The position numbers and the translations under genes were made by a program. From the NCBI GenBank assembly GCA_037176705.1, contig CM073899.1:7068001-7132000 (forward strand): 64,000 bases of DNA. Reading direction: 5' to 3'. This document shows, one piece after another, positions 12,506 through 22,096 of the stretch. Origin of the DNA: Molossus alvarezi (Eukaryota > Chordata > Mammalia > Chiroptera > Molossidae). Positions within the stretch are counted from its first letter, which is position 1. Each line of letters starts with the position of its first letter. Below the pieces are notes generated by a model. The model was not told where the DNA came from. It ran no database searches and worked only from the letters and a program-made list of their open reading frames with translations.

Positions 12506-13017
12506 ATGTGGGACTATCAAAAACAGACATGGGACAGTTAATTTGCATTTTAGTGCTAAACACAGATGTCTTTGATGACTGATATATGATAATTGGCCAG
12601 GGATTAGATACCATCTTTCTATGAAAATATATTCTCTTCTTGGATAATTTGATAACATATACATATTGGGTAACAATACAAAGACCACCTCTGTTCACAT
12701 AAATTAAAAGCATTCATATTAATGAAATAAAAATAATTTTATTATACGAGTTATTTGAAAATAGTGAACACAAAATAATAGGGATGTAAAAACACACTAT
12801 TAATAAGGGACATACCCAGAGTCCTTTGGTGATTGTAGGCTGATCCATGTTGAAAGATAAACCATATAAATTAGCCATCTGAATCCATGAGTTATGGGTT
12901 TTAAGGAGGCATAATCTATTAATTACATGTTTGTCCAAAATATGGAAACCATAATAGAATTTATAAACTATAATACTAATTCAAAATATATTATGGTGAT
13001 GACTTGTTTGTCTGTTC
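12506..13017. other. Unclassified AT-rich intronic sequence
   Basis: No gene, repeat family or motif that I can support. Confidence 0.5.
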
Positions 13018-13031
13018 AAAAATTTGATTCA

Positions 13032-13272
13032 GCCCTGGCCAGTTTGGCTCAGCGGTTAGAGCATCAGCCTGCGGTCCACAGAGACCCGGGTTCGGTTCCC
13101 GCTAAGGGCATGTACCTTGGCTGCAGTTTGTCCCCGGCCCTGGTTGGGTCGTGTGGGTGGGCGGCCACTCGATGTGTCCCTTTCACATCGATGTTTCTCT
13201 TCCTCTCTCTCCTTCCCGCTCTATCTGAGTAAAAAATGGAAAAATGTCCTCGGGTGAAGATGAAAAAAAAAA
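13032..13272 (+). mobile_element. Full-length young VES SINE, plus strand
   Basis: Intact pol III A-box-like (tggctcagcggttagagc) and B-box-like (gggttcggttccc) sequences, the VES body with tgtccctttcacatcgatg, and the 3' end tcctcgggtgaagatg plus poly(A). Short duplication tttgattca at 13023..13031 and 13277..13285. Confidence 0.95.
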
Positions 13273-13289
13273 ATTTTTTGATTCATATA

Positions 13290-14160
13290 CTTCAAAAATG
13301 TAGTTTTTATCTTTACATATTCATAGTTCAGAAATAATGCATGTCATCAATCTAATATAATCTGGCATCATGTGACTGTTTCTTACAAAGACTCAATAGC
13401 AATAAGCTGCAAAAGTAATATTACAAGTAAATGATAAATTGGTCCTAGAATGAAATATTAATGATGTCAATAAACTTGCTTTATAAGTAATAAGAAAGCA
13501 CTAAATTAACTTTTTTTAAAGACTGAAATATAACATTTGACGTGCAATGTATAAATGCCCTTAAAAATCTGCGTTTAACAAAATATGTTCAGTATAATAT
13601 ACTTAACATGCATCATCTCTGTAACGGTGATTTCATGAGAAAATTCAGCTGTTTATAGGGTGCTTCTGCCGGTGCTATGATTGTTCTTGAGGTAAATAGT
13701 ACCATTCCTTTCTTTTTCATTTGGAAGATTCTTCAACTAGCAAATCAACATTTCCTACGGCACCCACCTAGTCCACCACAGTCCACGAGCAGCCACCACC
13801 CGGGGCCTCGCGGCTGCCCCGCGGCCGCACACACCGGTTCGGTGGGTGCTGACTAATCACAATGGTTACTGCCACCAGACCTCCCCACTGTGACGACGTT
13901 TTACTCAGACCAAGCATTTCTTCCAGGCTGCCACATCTCCTACAGGTTAAGCCCTGAAAAGTTTAAGAACATCATTGGTCTGGTGGTGATTGCTATTTCA
14001 AAACAAAAACACACAAATAACAGGAGAGAAGTCTTCCAGCACTGTCTATGGCCATTTCTGCAACAAGAAAGGGAAAAGATACTCCAGTTCTCACCGTCAG
14101 GCCTTCATACATCCTTTCCTTATAAAAATCATAACTTGAACTATCTAAATAATAATTGTC
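13290..14160. other. Unclassified intronic sequence with a CpG-rich patch
   Basis: Mostly AT-rich with no repeat family recognised. At 13800..13845 there is a sudden CpG cluster with a NotI site (gcggccgc, 13821..13828). Confidence 0.45.
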
Positions 14161-14172
14161 TACTTATAACTA

Positions 14173-14392
14173 CCAAAAAATGTGTGTGTGTGTGTTTTCA
14201 TTTTAGAGAGAGAGGAAGGGAGAGAGAGAGAAACATCAATGGGAGAGAAACACGGATCAGCTGCCTCCTGCACGCCCCCTACTGGGGATGGAGCTCACAA
14301 CACTGGCATGTGCCCTCACCGGGAATCGAACCAGTGATTTCTTGGTGCATGGGTTGATGCTCAGCCAACTGAGCCACACCAGCTAGGCAACC
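14173..14392 (-). mobile_element. VES-type SINE, minus strand
   Basis: The complement carries the tRNA-like head (tggctcagttggctgagcat), the body with ccccagtagggggcgtgcag, and a CT-rich end merging into a (TG)n run at 14180..14194. Duplication tataacta at 14165..14172 and 14393..14400. Confidence 0.9.
14271..14285 (-). promoter_or_regulatory. CTCF-like core inside a VES SINE
   Basis: The minus strand reads ccagtagggggcgtg, which fits the CTCF core pattern CCASYAGRKGGCR at every position. Confidence 0.45.
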
Positions 14393-14400
14393 TATAACTA

Positions 14401-15161
14401 TTTTTAAATTTTGAGATGTATTCATATCTTTCCCTTTCCCTAATCTTATTTGAAGCACATTTGGAATGTTTGTCTCACCCCCACCCCCCAAAAAAAATAG
14501 GTCAAAGAAGGAGGAGCAGAAACAAGCACATTCCATGGCTTCATTTGTAAACATAAAATCAAATGTAAACAGGATCAAGATTAAACCAATAACTTCTATG
14601 TTAATTGTATTCTACAATGACCCCCTTACCTCCATCCTGGATGACCTAGTAAGAATCTATCACCAGTGAACACACTGTCCAATCTAGCTGGCTGCAATCT
14701 CTCTCCTGATCACATTTTCCACAGACAATGAGCCCCCTCAGACCGCTCCACATGGTGTCACATCCCATGTGGAAGTTAGTTTTAACTCCAGGTGAAAGGC
14801 GCATATTATCTTATCTTAATGTTACTATCTCTTACCTTTACCTTCAGGAAATGATGGTTTCACTAACTGGACTACTAGTTGCATGTTTTCTCCCTCAAGG
14901 ACAACTAAAGGAAGTTATTTTTTTTGTTGTTGTTGTTGATTCTAAATTCTAACAATGCCCATTAGAACTTCACTGAGGTACCTTGATGCTCTTTCTATAT
15001 AACTGATGTACATTCTGACACAATTGGAATTTAACCTCCAAGATTTTCTTGTCTTTTACTAGCAAACCTTGGAAACTGGTATAATGAGTATGTAGCCATC
15101 TCAATTGATTTTAGCTTCATCAGCCTTCTAAAAATATTTTGTTAATATTCATAACTAGCAT
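14401..15161. other. Unclassified intronic sequence
   Basis: No exon or repeat family recognised. It has a short C/A run at 14479..14498. Confidence 0.45.
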
Positions 15162-15171
15162 AGACTAAATT

Positions 15172-15627
15172 GTTGTTGTTAATCCTCACCTGAGGATATT
15201 TTTCCATTGACTTTTAGAGACAGTGGAAGGGAGGCAGGGGGAGAGAGACACATCCATTGGTTGCCTCCAGCATGTGCCCTGACCAGCGCTGGCTTTAGGT
15301 CATCATGTCCTTGAGATCACGTCTCTGCTGACCTTTCCGCCAAGCCCAGTGTTCTTACTGTTCCAGCTGCACCTGGCTGTTTTCAGCCGAGATTCTTAAC
15401 AAACACACTCACTCTTTGGGTGGCCTTCCAACCCAGGCATGCACTTTGTCCTCAGCTAGCCAGGCCCCGAGAATGCACACTTCAAGGTTACATTGTATTC
15501 ATTCACCAAACCCCCAACCCTACACCAGGGATCCAACCTGCAACCCATTGACTGGGAATTCAATCTGTGACCCTTCAGTGCTCGGGCAGACACTCTATCT
15601 ACTGAGCCACACCGGCCAGGGCAGCAC
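15172..15627 (-). mobile_element. VES SINE split by about 225 bp of other sequence
   Basis: The 3' half (15172..~15285, starting taatcctcacctgaggatat) and the tRNA head (~15512..15623, ending gagccacaccggccaggg) belong to one element. The duplication agactaaatt flanks the whole at 15162..15171 and 15628..15637. The middle (~15286..15511) is not VES sequence. Confidence 0.85.
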
Positions 15628-15796
15628 AGACTAAATTTGATTGTCCTTCAGGGCAGCGATGAAGGGGATACTATCATTAGGACAACCACAACTATCTCTG
15701 ACCTAGAGCGGTGGATGACAGGCTGAGGATGACACGCTGACTGCTTTCTGCAGGCAGATGATCACTTTCTTTTATGTTGACTGAAGCTATAACATG

Positions 15797-16300
15797 CAGT
15801 AGACCCCTTATCCACTGAGCACTCATCACAAGACCCCTGATGCCCGAAACAACAGATAGCACTCAGCCCTCTATAAGCTGGGTTTTCCCTATACATCCAT
15901 ACAATTTCTCTCATAGGAAATTACTTCTCTTTGGCATACCTGAATTGCAAGCACCCCTACTATTACCCTGTGGGGCCATTATAAAGTAAAACAAGAGTTA
16001 CTTGAACACAAGCACTGTAATTCTTTAAGAGTTGATCTCATAATCTAAAAGGTGACTAAGTGACTAATGAGGTGACATCATGTACATTGCGGAGATGCTG
16101 GAAAAAGAGGGACACAGGGATTATTTACACCCTGTTAGGACAGAGGTGGACAACGTGAGATTTCACCACATTACTCAGAGTGGCATGCAATTTAAAATGT
16201 ATGAATTATTTACTTCTAAAATTGTCTATGTAGTATCTTTGGACCATAGTTGACCACAGAAACCACAGAACGCAGAACCATGGATAATGGGGGATTCCTG
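15797..16300 (-). mobile_element. Tigger-family (pogo-like) DNA transposon remnant
   Basis: The ends are imperfect inverted repeats: cagtagaccccttatccac at the left and the complement of ccatggataatgggggattc at the right. The complement of 15925..15990 reads as the start of a Tigger transposase frame (MAPQGNSRGA..MPKRS), close to the MAPKRK..MPKRS start of Tigger1. Most of the transposase is deleted, so this is a short non-autonomous or decayed copy. The flanking TA duplication is no longer visible. Confidence 0.8.
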
Positions 16301-16955
16301 TGTCATTCTAACAGCTGCTGTGTACCATTCTGATCAGCAGTCACGCAGCCATCTGCGGGTAAAGATCCTGAGTGATGGCTGTCTGCATTTCATTCCTGTT
16401 TCAAATTATCAGAGAGGAACAGATCTGACCTGATAATGAACTCAACCCTACAACGTCAATCATATAATCTCTGAACAGGCACAGAACACCTCCGAAGGGT
16501 AAATGACAAAGTGCTGGACCAAACTCTAGCCTGTTTGTTGATAAGAATCAGAGTAACTTCATTGGACGTCTCCACTTTACCTCTCCATCACTGATAAGCA
16601 AATATGTTTTCAAGCTTTTCCAGATGACAAGTAATTTACTGGATTTTCTGCATAGAATTTGCGGGATAGAATAAAAGTGTCTAATGTGCAAAATATGTCA
16701 GAGGCTTTCCTGTGCCTCAGACTCTACCTCCATTCCACTGAAAAGCCCGACTCCCTAGCCTGGGGGTGACGAGGCAGCTTCCTCTTCTGTCTGGTGGAGG
16801 CATCGCTGAGTCCTCCCCCCTGAGCACACACTGATGGCATTCTGTAGAGCTCAGTCCCATCTGGGCTGGGAAACGTCTTCGGAGGCTGATCCGCAGCCCC
16901 ACAGCCTTCCCAGCTGCTCTGCCCCTTCAGTGCCGTACCCCACTTCCCGAAGTAA
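16301..16955. other. Unclassified intronic sequence
   Basis: No exon recognised. 16690..16955 is GC-richer and ends with gaagtaaagtctccttg, reminiscent of an LTR polyadenylation region, but no family could be assigned. Confidence 0.35.
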
Positions 16956-16959
16956 AGTC

Positions 16960-17330
16960 TCCTTGTCAGCGACGGCTGCTATAAAGAAATACCGTAGATG
17001 GGAGCCTTAACAAAGAAATGTCTAGTCTCACAATTTTGAGCCTGTAAGTCCGAGGTCAGAGAGCCAGCCGGTTGAATCTGAGGAAACCACTCCCTGGCTT
17101 GCAGGTTGGCCGCCTCCTTGTTGTGTCTTCACGTGGTGCAGAGAGTAAGCCCCGGTGCCTCCTCTTATAAAACCCCTGTCCCATCACGGGGCTCCACTCT
17201 CATAACCTCATATAAACCTAATTACCTTCCAAGGACCACCACCTCTTCATACCATCACACTGGAGTTAGGGCTCCTATGTGTAAAATTGGGGGCGATGCA
17301 CATATTCAGTCCATAGCAGCCTTTTCTCGG
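16960..17330 (+). repeat. Old interspersed repeat, family not named
   Basis: The order of phrases (gacggctgctataaagaaatacc..ctcacaattttgagcctgtaagtc..cttgttgtgtcttcacgtgg..cctcatataaacctaattacc..ttcagtccatagca) is that of a common mammalian dispersed repeat I know by sequence but cannot name with certainty. The open frames here (17106..17390 plus, 17247..17564 minus) are chance. Confidence 0.55.
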
Positions 17331-18377
17331 GTATTCTTTCATTGTTCCACTCCGGCATCCTGCCTTTGCACACTCTCCCTCACACGCTGACTGCGAATTT
17401 CCCAGATCTGGACTCCTGCTCCTGAACTGAGCCTGTTCGTATGTCGAGAACTTCAGAGAAAAGAGGAAGAGGACCCCTTGGTGTGGATGCCTGGGTTTTA
17501 ACCTGTCTGCTAATTCTTTACCTTCAGACAGTGACATTGTGCCTAATTTTAGTTTTCTCACCATTCAGTGCATTTTCCCATCTATGAGCAAGCCTTTTCC
17601 CTGGCTCCGGTCTCAGCATTGGTGCTGCAGGCTCCGGAGGCCAGTCTCGCGTCCCTGGGTTCCCACTCCATGTCGACCCAGATGTGCAGATGCTGTTGGG
17701 CTCCACCACTAACTCCCAAGCCCAGGAATCATCCCATGAGCCTCCTGAGTCTCACTGCCCAGAGCTTTCTTTCAGCCTGGGCTAGGCAGCCGGATGTATC
17801 AGAAGATGACAGCCCAGATGTGGGACTGAGCTAACGGGACGGGCCAGGAACACAAAGGCCAGCTCCTTCACGTACCACTACCAGGATGTACAGAAACTGA
17901 TATTCTACGCTCTCCAAGAGTTCTCTAAACAATACTTTCATTTTCCTTTACGAGTAAACTGCCTGATGACAAGGCTCTCATGCATCAGTCCCTGTGATGC
18001 CCCTTTCTTATTCCCACTTCTCCACCCAGACTTCACAGCACCACTCACAGGTCCCACACCAGCTCCTTGCCTGAGTCTTCACCCAATCTCTGCCATGACC
18101 TGAGAACACGCTCCTACCCTTCCACTAACTGGAGGGGACGAAGCATCAGTTGTTACACACCGATATGACTTCTGCTCTCAAAAGCTGGATGATTATTGCA
18201 GCCCAAATGCCCCACCCTCTTAAATTCATCTTATAATTAAGTTAAAGTGAAGCTATTGTTGTAGAGAGAGCACAGTGTTGGAAGAAAGACAGTACATTGT
18301 GAAGGGTCACATTCAAAGAGGGTTTGCTTTTCAGTGCAAAGTATCTGAGGGCCTTCAGCAGTAGGAGGCTTTAAAAA
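17331..18377. other. Unclassified intronic sequence
   Basis: No exon recognised. 17485..17580 has a weak plus-strand MIR-like order (gatgcctgggttttaacctg..tagttttctcacc). Confidence 0.35.
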
Positions 18378-18388
18378 GCAGAACTACA

Positions 18389-18562
18389 TCCCTGGCCGGT
18401 GTGACTTGGTTGAGTGTCAGCCCATGCACCAAAAGGGTGCCCGTGTGATCCCTGGTCCTGCAGGAGGTGGCCCAGCGATGTCGAGCTCTCACACTGATGT
18501 TTCTCTCTCTCCCCCCTCCCTTTCTTTCTGAAAAAATCAATTAAAAAATATTTTTAAAAAAG
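18389..18562 (+). mobile_element. VES-type SINE with aaaatcaatt tail
   Basis: tRNA-like head (ccctggccggtgtgacttgg), short body and CT-rich end, with the tail gaaaaaatcaattaaaaaat. Duplication of 11 bp with one mismatch at 18378..18388 and 18563..18573. Confidence 0.9.
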
Positions 18563-18574
18563 GCAGAAATACAG

Positions 18575-19411
18575 AGTTCACCCAGAGAATATCTGAGTCT
18601 GAGAATACAGTGTGCTCTATTCCCTGAGTGGCTGGTTTCCTCAGGTGTGGATGCAGATAGAACTTTGTTTGGGTTGGGTCCCAGGAAGCACGCTCAGGCG
18701 GAGAAATGGGCTGCAGAGCAGAAAACCATGAGCCAGGGCAGGACATTTCTTTCCGAGGAGGCTACTGCACTGGGTGACTCGGCCCAGTTCCACCGGGAAT
18801 CAAACCGTCCCTCATATGACCCACCCACGATAAAGGACGCCGGGCACTCACCCTCCGCCTACTGTTCATCCCTGTTGAAGCTGTTTGGGGGGGGGGGGCA
18901 TTCCCAGTGGCTTCACCTGCCCAGGGCACAGGCGTACTACCCTCCCACAACCTGACACCTCCGAGCCAGACGGTGGCAGGTGCTTCGTGTAAGACACCAC
19001 CATCAGGCGGAAACCACGTACCACAGTAGTAGGGCCGCCCCTGCAGCAGGGGCTCCACCCTCTGGGATGAGGGGGTGGGACCGAGATATAGACCTGAATT
19101 GTTACTGAATCCATGAAGACATAGGGACTACTGACCTTTTGTTTGGGGGAGCTTTCTGACAATGGTGGCTGAACATAACTTGAGACCCCGCTGTTGCATA
19201 GAAAGGAACAGACAGGGAACACCTATTAATCCAGGGGACCTGTGAGAGGGCAAACAGACGCTATTTCAGCACCATAGCTAACACACACTTTCTTGGACAA
19301 GTTCATCTGGCCCAGCAACAACTTCCAGGGCATGGCAAAAGCAGGTCTACAGTGTAAGTATGCAAAGCAGAGTTTATTCTTGTATTATTATTTATTTATT
19401 CTTGTATTTTT
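18575..19411. other. Unclassified GC-richer intronic sequence
   Basis: Contains an uninterrupted G12 run at 18887..18898. Open frames at 18647..18955 and 18762..19222 overlap on opposite strands and show no family resemblance; I treat them as chance. A decayed LTR element is possible. Confidence 0.4.
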
Positions 19412-19606
19412 AATATGATTTTATTGATTTTTTTAGAGAGAGATAGAAACATCTATATGAGAGAGAAACATGGATCGGCTGCCTCCTGCACGCCCCTCAC
19501 TGGGGATCAAGCTGGCATCGGGCACGTCCCCTGACCAGGAATCAAACTGGGACCTCTCAGTCCACAGGATGCCACTCAATCCCTCGAGCCACACCAGCTG
19601 GGCATA
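19412..19606 (-). mobile_element. VES-type SINE, minus strand
   Basis: The complement shows gcccagctggtgtggctcga as the head, the body with cagtgaggggcgtgcaggag, and a tail with attgatttttttagagagag on the plus strand. No clear duplication. Confidence 0.88.
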
Positions 19607-19789
19607 GTTATTGTGTTACTTTTCATGTGAACAACTGGAACTGACTTTTGCTTCCCCTCTACAGACTGGAAGGGAGATAGGGTCTGTTTTGTGGGCATTG
19701 TTCCAAGGCAGGCTAGGCTTCCTGCCCAGGGCGTTTGGCTCTACATTTTTTTCTTTTTCAGCCTGTTGCTATCATGAATTATATTTGCA

Positions 19790-20047
19790 GATTTTTTCAT
19801 GCTGAACCCTACATACCTGAGATTAATCACATTTAATCATGGAATATAATTTTTTATACTTTGTTGAAGTCAATTTCTGAATATTTTGTTGAAGATTTTA
19901 CATTTATATTCACTAGATATGTTAGCCTATGGGTTCTATATATTTTTCTCCACCATTTAATTTTAATCTGTATGCATCTACACTTAAAATGGACTCATGG
20001 TAAACAACATGTGGCTAGGTCAAGATTTTGATCCACTCTGACAATCT
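19790..20047 (-). mobile_element. Old L1 (minus), fragment 1: ORF2 RT/EN
   Basis: Complementary to old L1 ORF2. The stretch at 19890..19930 corresponds to the RT region at 24285..24330. The stretch from 20005 (ggtaaacaacatgtggctag) corresponds to the endonuclease region at 26055..26080. The element resumes after the SINE. Confidence 0.75.
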
Positions 20048-20347
20048 TTGTGTGTGTTAATCCTCACCCAAGGATATATTTTGCATTTGCATTGATTTTT
20101 TTTTTTTTTTTTTTAGAGGGAGAGTGGAAGGGAGGGTGAGGAAAGGAGAGAGAGAAAGAGAGAGAGAGAGACAAACATCTATATGAGAGAGACACATTGA
20201 TTGGTTGCCTCTCACATACACGCAAACTGGGACCAGGCATCTAATCTACAACCCAGGATATGCCCTCGACCAGGAATCAAACCCAGAACCCACAACACTT
20301 TGGTACATGGACCACTGCTCTATCCACTGGGCCACACTGGCCTGGGC
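20048..20347 (-). mobile_element. VES SINE inside the old L1
   Basis: Starts ttaatcctcacccaaggata and ends gccacactggcctgggc on the plus strand. The duplication tgacaatct at 20039..20047 and 20348..20356 is L1 sequence, so the SINE inserted into the L1. Confidence 0.92.
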
Positions 20348-21529
20348 TGACAATCTCTGTCTTTGAATTGGTATTGGACAATTGATTTTAATTAGCATAA
20401 ATCTAACATATTTGTTATTGTTTCACTTGTTGGCCTTGCTCTTTGTTACCATTTTTGTCTTTACTCTTTTTCTTCCTTTTATTGTTTTGAGTATTTTATA
20501 TGTTTCTGTTTTTTTCTCCTTTGTTAGCATATCAGTTAGCAATATATATTTACAGCTAATCAAATTCAACTTTCAAGTAACACAATACTGCTTCACAGGT
20601 AATGTATCTTATAATAACAAAATAATCTTAATCATTTTATCTCTTTCCTTGTATAAATATATGTAACCAAATACATTTTTCTGTTATTATTTTGAACAAA
20701 CTGTTATCTTATACATAAACTGATAATAAGAAAAACAAAAGGTTTCATTTCCCTTTACTTATTCATTATTTGATTCTCTTTCTTTATGAAAATCCAAGTA
20801 ATTGACCTATATTACTTTTTGTCCCACTAAATAACTACTCTCAACATTTCTTACAAAGCAGGTTTACTGGCAACAAATTACCTCAGTTTTTGTTAGAGAA
20901 AGTTTTTATTTCTCCTTTATTTCTGAAGAATAATTTTGCAAACTACAGACTCCTAGGTGAGCCTTTTAAATTTGTTTTCCTCTCAGCACTTTGAACATCT
21001 CACTCCACTCTCTCCTTGCTTGCATGGTTTCCAAGGGAAGTCAGCTGAAATTCTTACATCCGTTCCTCTATAAGTAGGGTGTTTTCTTCTCTCTGGCTTT
21101 TTTCAGTATTTTTTTCTTTATTTTTGATTTTTGTGTAGATGGAAAATAATATGCCTATTTGTAGGTTTTAGGCATTTATCCTGTTTGGTATTTTCTATGA
21201 TTCCTTCATCTATGGTTTGTTGTCTGACATTAATTTGGGGAAATTCTGTCATTATTGTTTCAAATGTTTTTTCTGTTCCTTTCTCTCTTTCTTTTATTTT
21301 TTGTGTTCCCAGAGCACCTATTTTACACTTTTTGTAGTTGTCCTACAGTTTTTAGATATTTTCTTTTTTTTCCCCCAGTCTTCATTCTCTTTCATTTTTT
21401 TAGTTTTCAAGGATTGTATTGATACATCCTCTAGCTCAGAGATTCTTTCCACACCTCTGCTAAGTCTACTAGTAAACTTATCAAATGCATTCTTCATTTT
21501 TGTTACTTTTTTTTTAATTTCTAGCATTT
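20348..21529 (-). mobile_element. Old L1 (minus), fragment 2: EN to ORF1
   Basis: Continues the endonuclease/ORF1 order. From 21130 to 21520 it parallels ORF1 at 26540..26900 (for example the cccagagcacctattttac region matches the cctatgatgcaaatattatt region). Confidence 0.75.
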
Positions 21530-21735
21530 ATTATTATTTTATTTTTGTCCTTATTAATTTTAGAGAGAAAGATATATAGAAACATCCATGAGGAGAACAT
21601 CGATTGGCCGTCTCCTGCATGGCCCCCACTGAGGATTGGGCCCACAACCTGAGGATGTGCCCTGACCAGGGATTGAACAGGCAACCTTTTGGTGCATGGG
21701 CCGATGCCCAACCACTGAGCCGCACTGGCTGGGTG
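21530..21735 (-). mobile_element. VES SINE inside the old L1
   Basis: The complement starts with a degenerate tRNA head (tggctcagtggttgggcatc). Duplication of 13 bp with one mismatch: atttctagcattt at 21517..21529 and atttgtagcattt at 21736..21748. Confidence 0.9.
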
Positions 21736-21856
21736 ATTTGTAGCATTTCTCTTTTTTAGGATTTTCATCTCTCTGCTTAAATTGCTCTTATGTTCCTGCA
21801 TGCTATTTTACACATGAGAGCCTTTAGCATATTAAACATAGTTCTTTTAAATTCTT
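21736..21856 (-). mobile_element. Old L1 (minus), fragment 3
   Basis: Short ORF1-upstream piece ending in the 13-bp target cttttaaattctt, where the full-length younger L1 inserted. Confidence 0.7.
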
Positions 21857-22096
21857 TTTTTTATTATTAATTAATTTTTGTTACAGATGTTTCTCCTTTT
21901 CCCCCCACTGATTCCCCCCTCCCCCTCCCTCCCTGCCCTTTCCCCAGTTTGTTGACCATGTCCACTGTTCAAGCATACATGCATATAAGTTCTGTGATTT
22001 ATCTCTCCCCGACCACCCCCCTCTTTAGGGGATTGTCAGTCTGTACCCCACTTCCGTGCCTCTGGGACTACCCCATTCCTCAGACTGTCATGTTCA

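Noticed and set aside
13032..13110. tRNA-like sequence with A and B boxes
   Set aside because: It is the head of a VES SINE, with no cloverleaf-competent 3' half; the same applies to all 17 other copies.
17106..17564. Open frames of 94 and 105 codons
   Set aside because: They lie in or beside an old dispersed repeat, on opposite strands, with no domain.
18647..19222. Overlapping open frames of 98-118 codons on both strands
   Set aside because: GC-rich local composition removes stops on both strands; no family resemblance.
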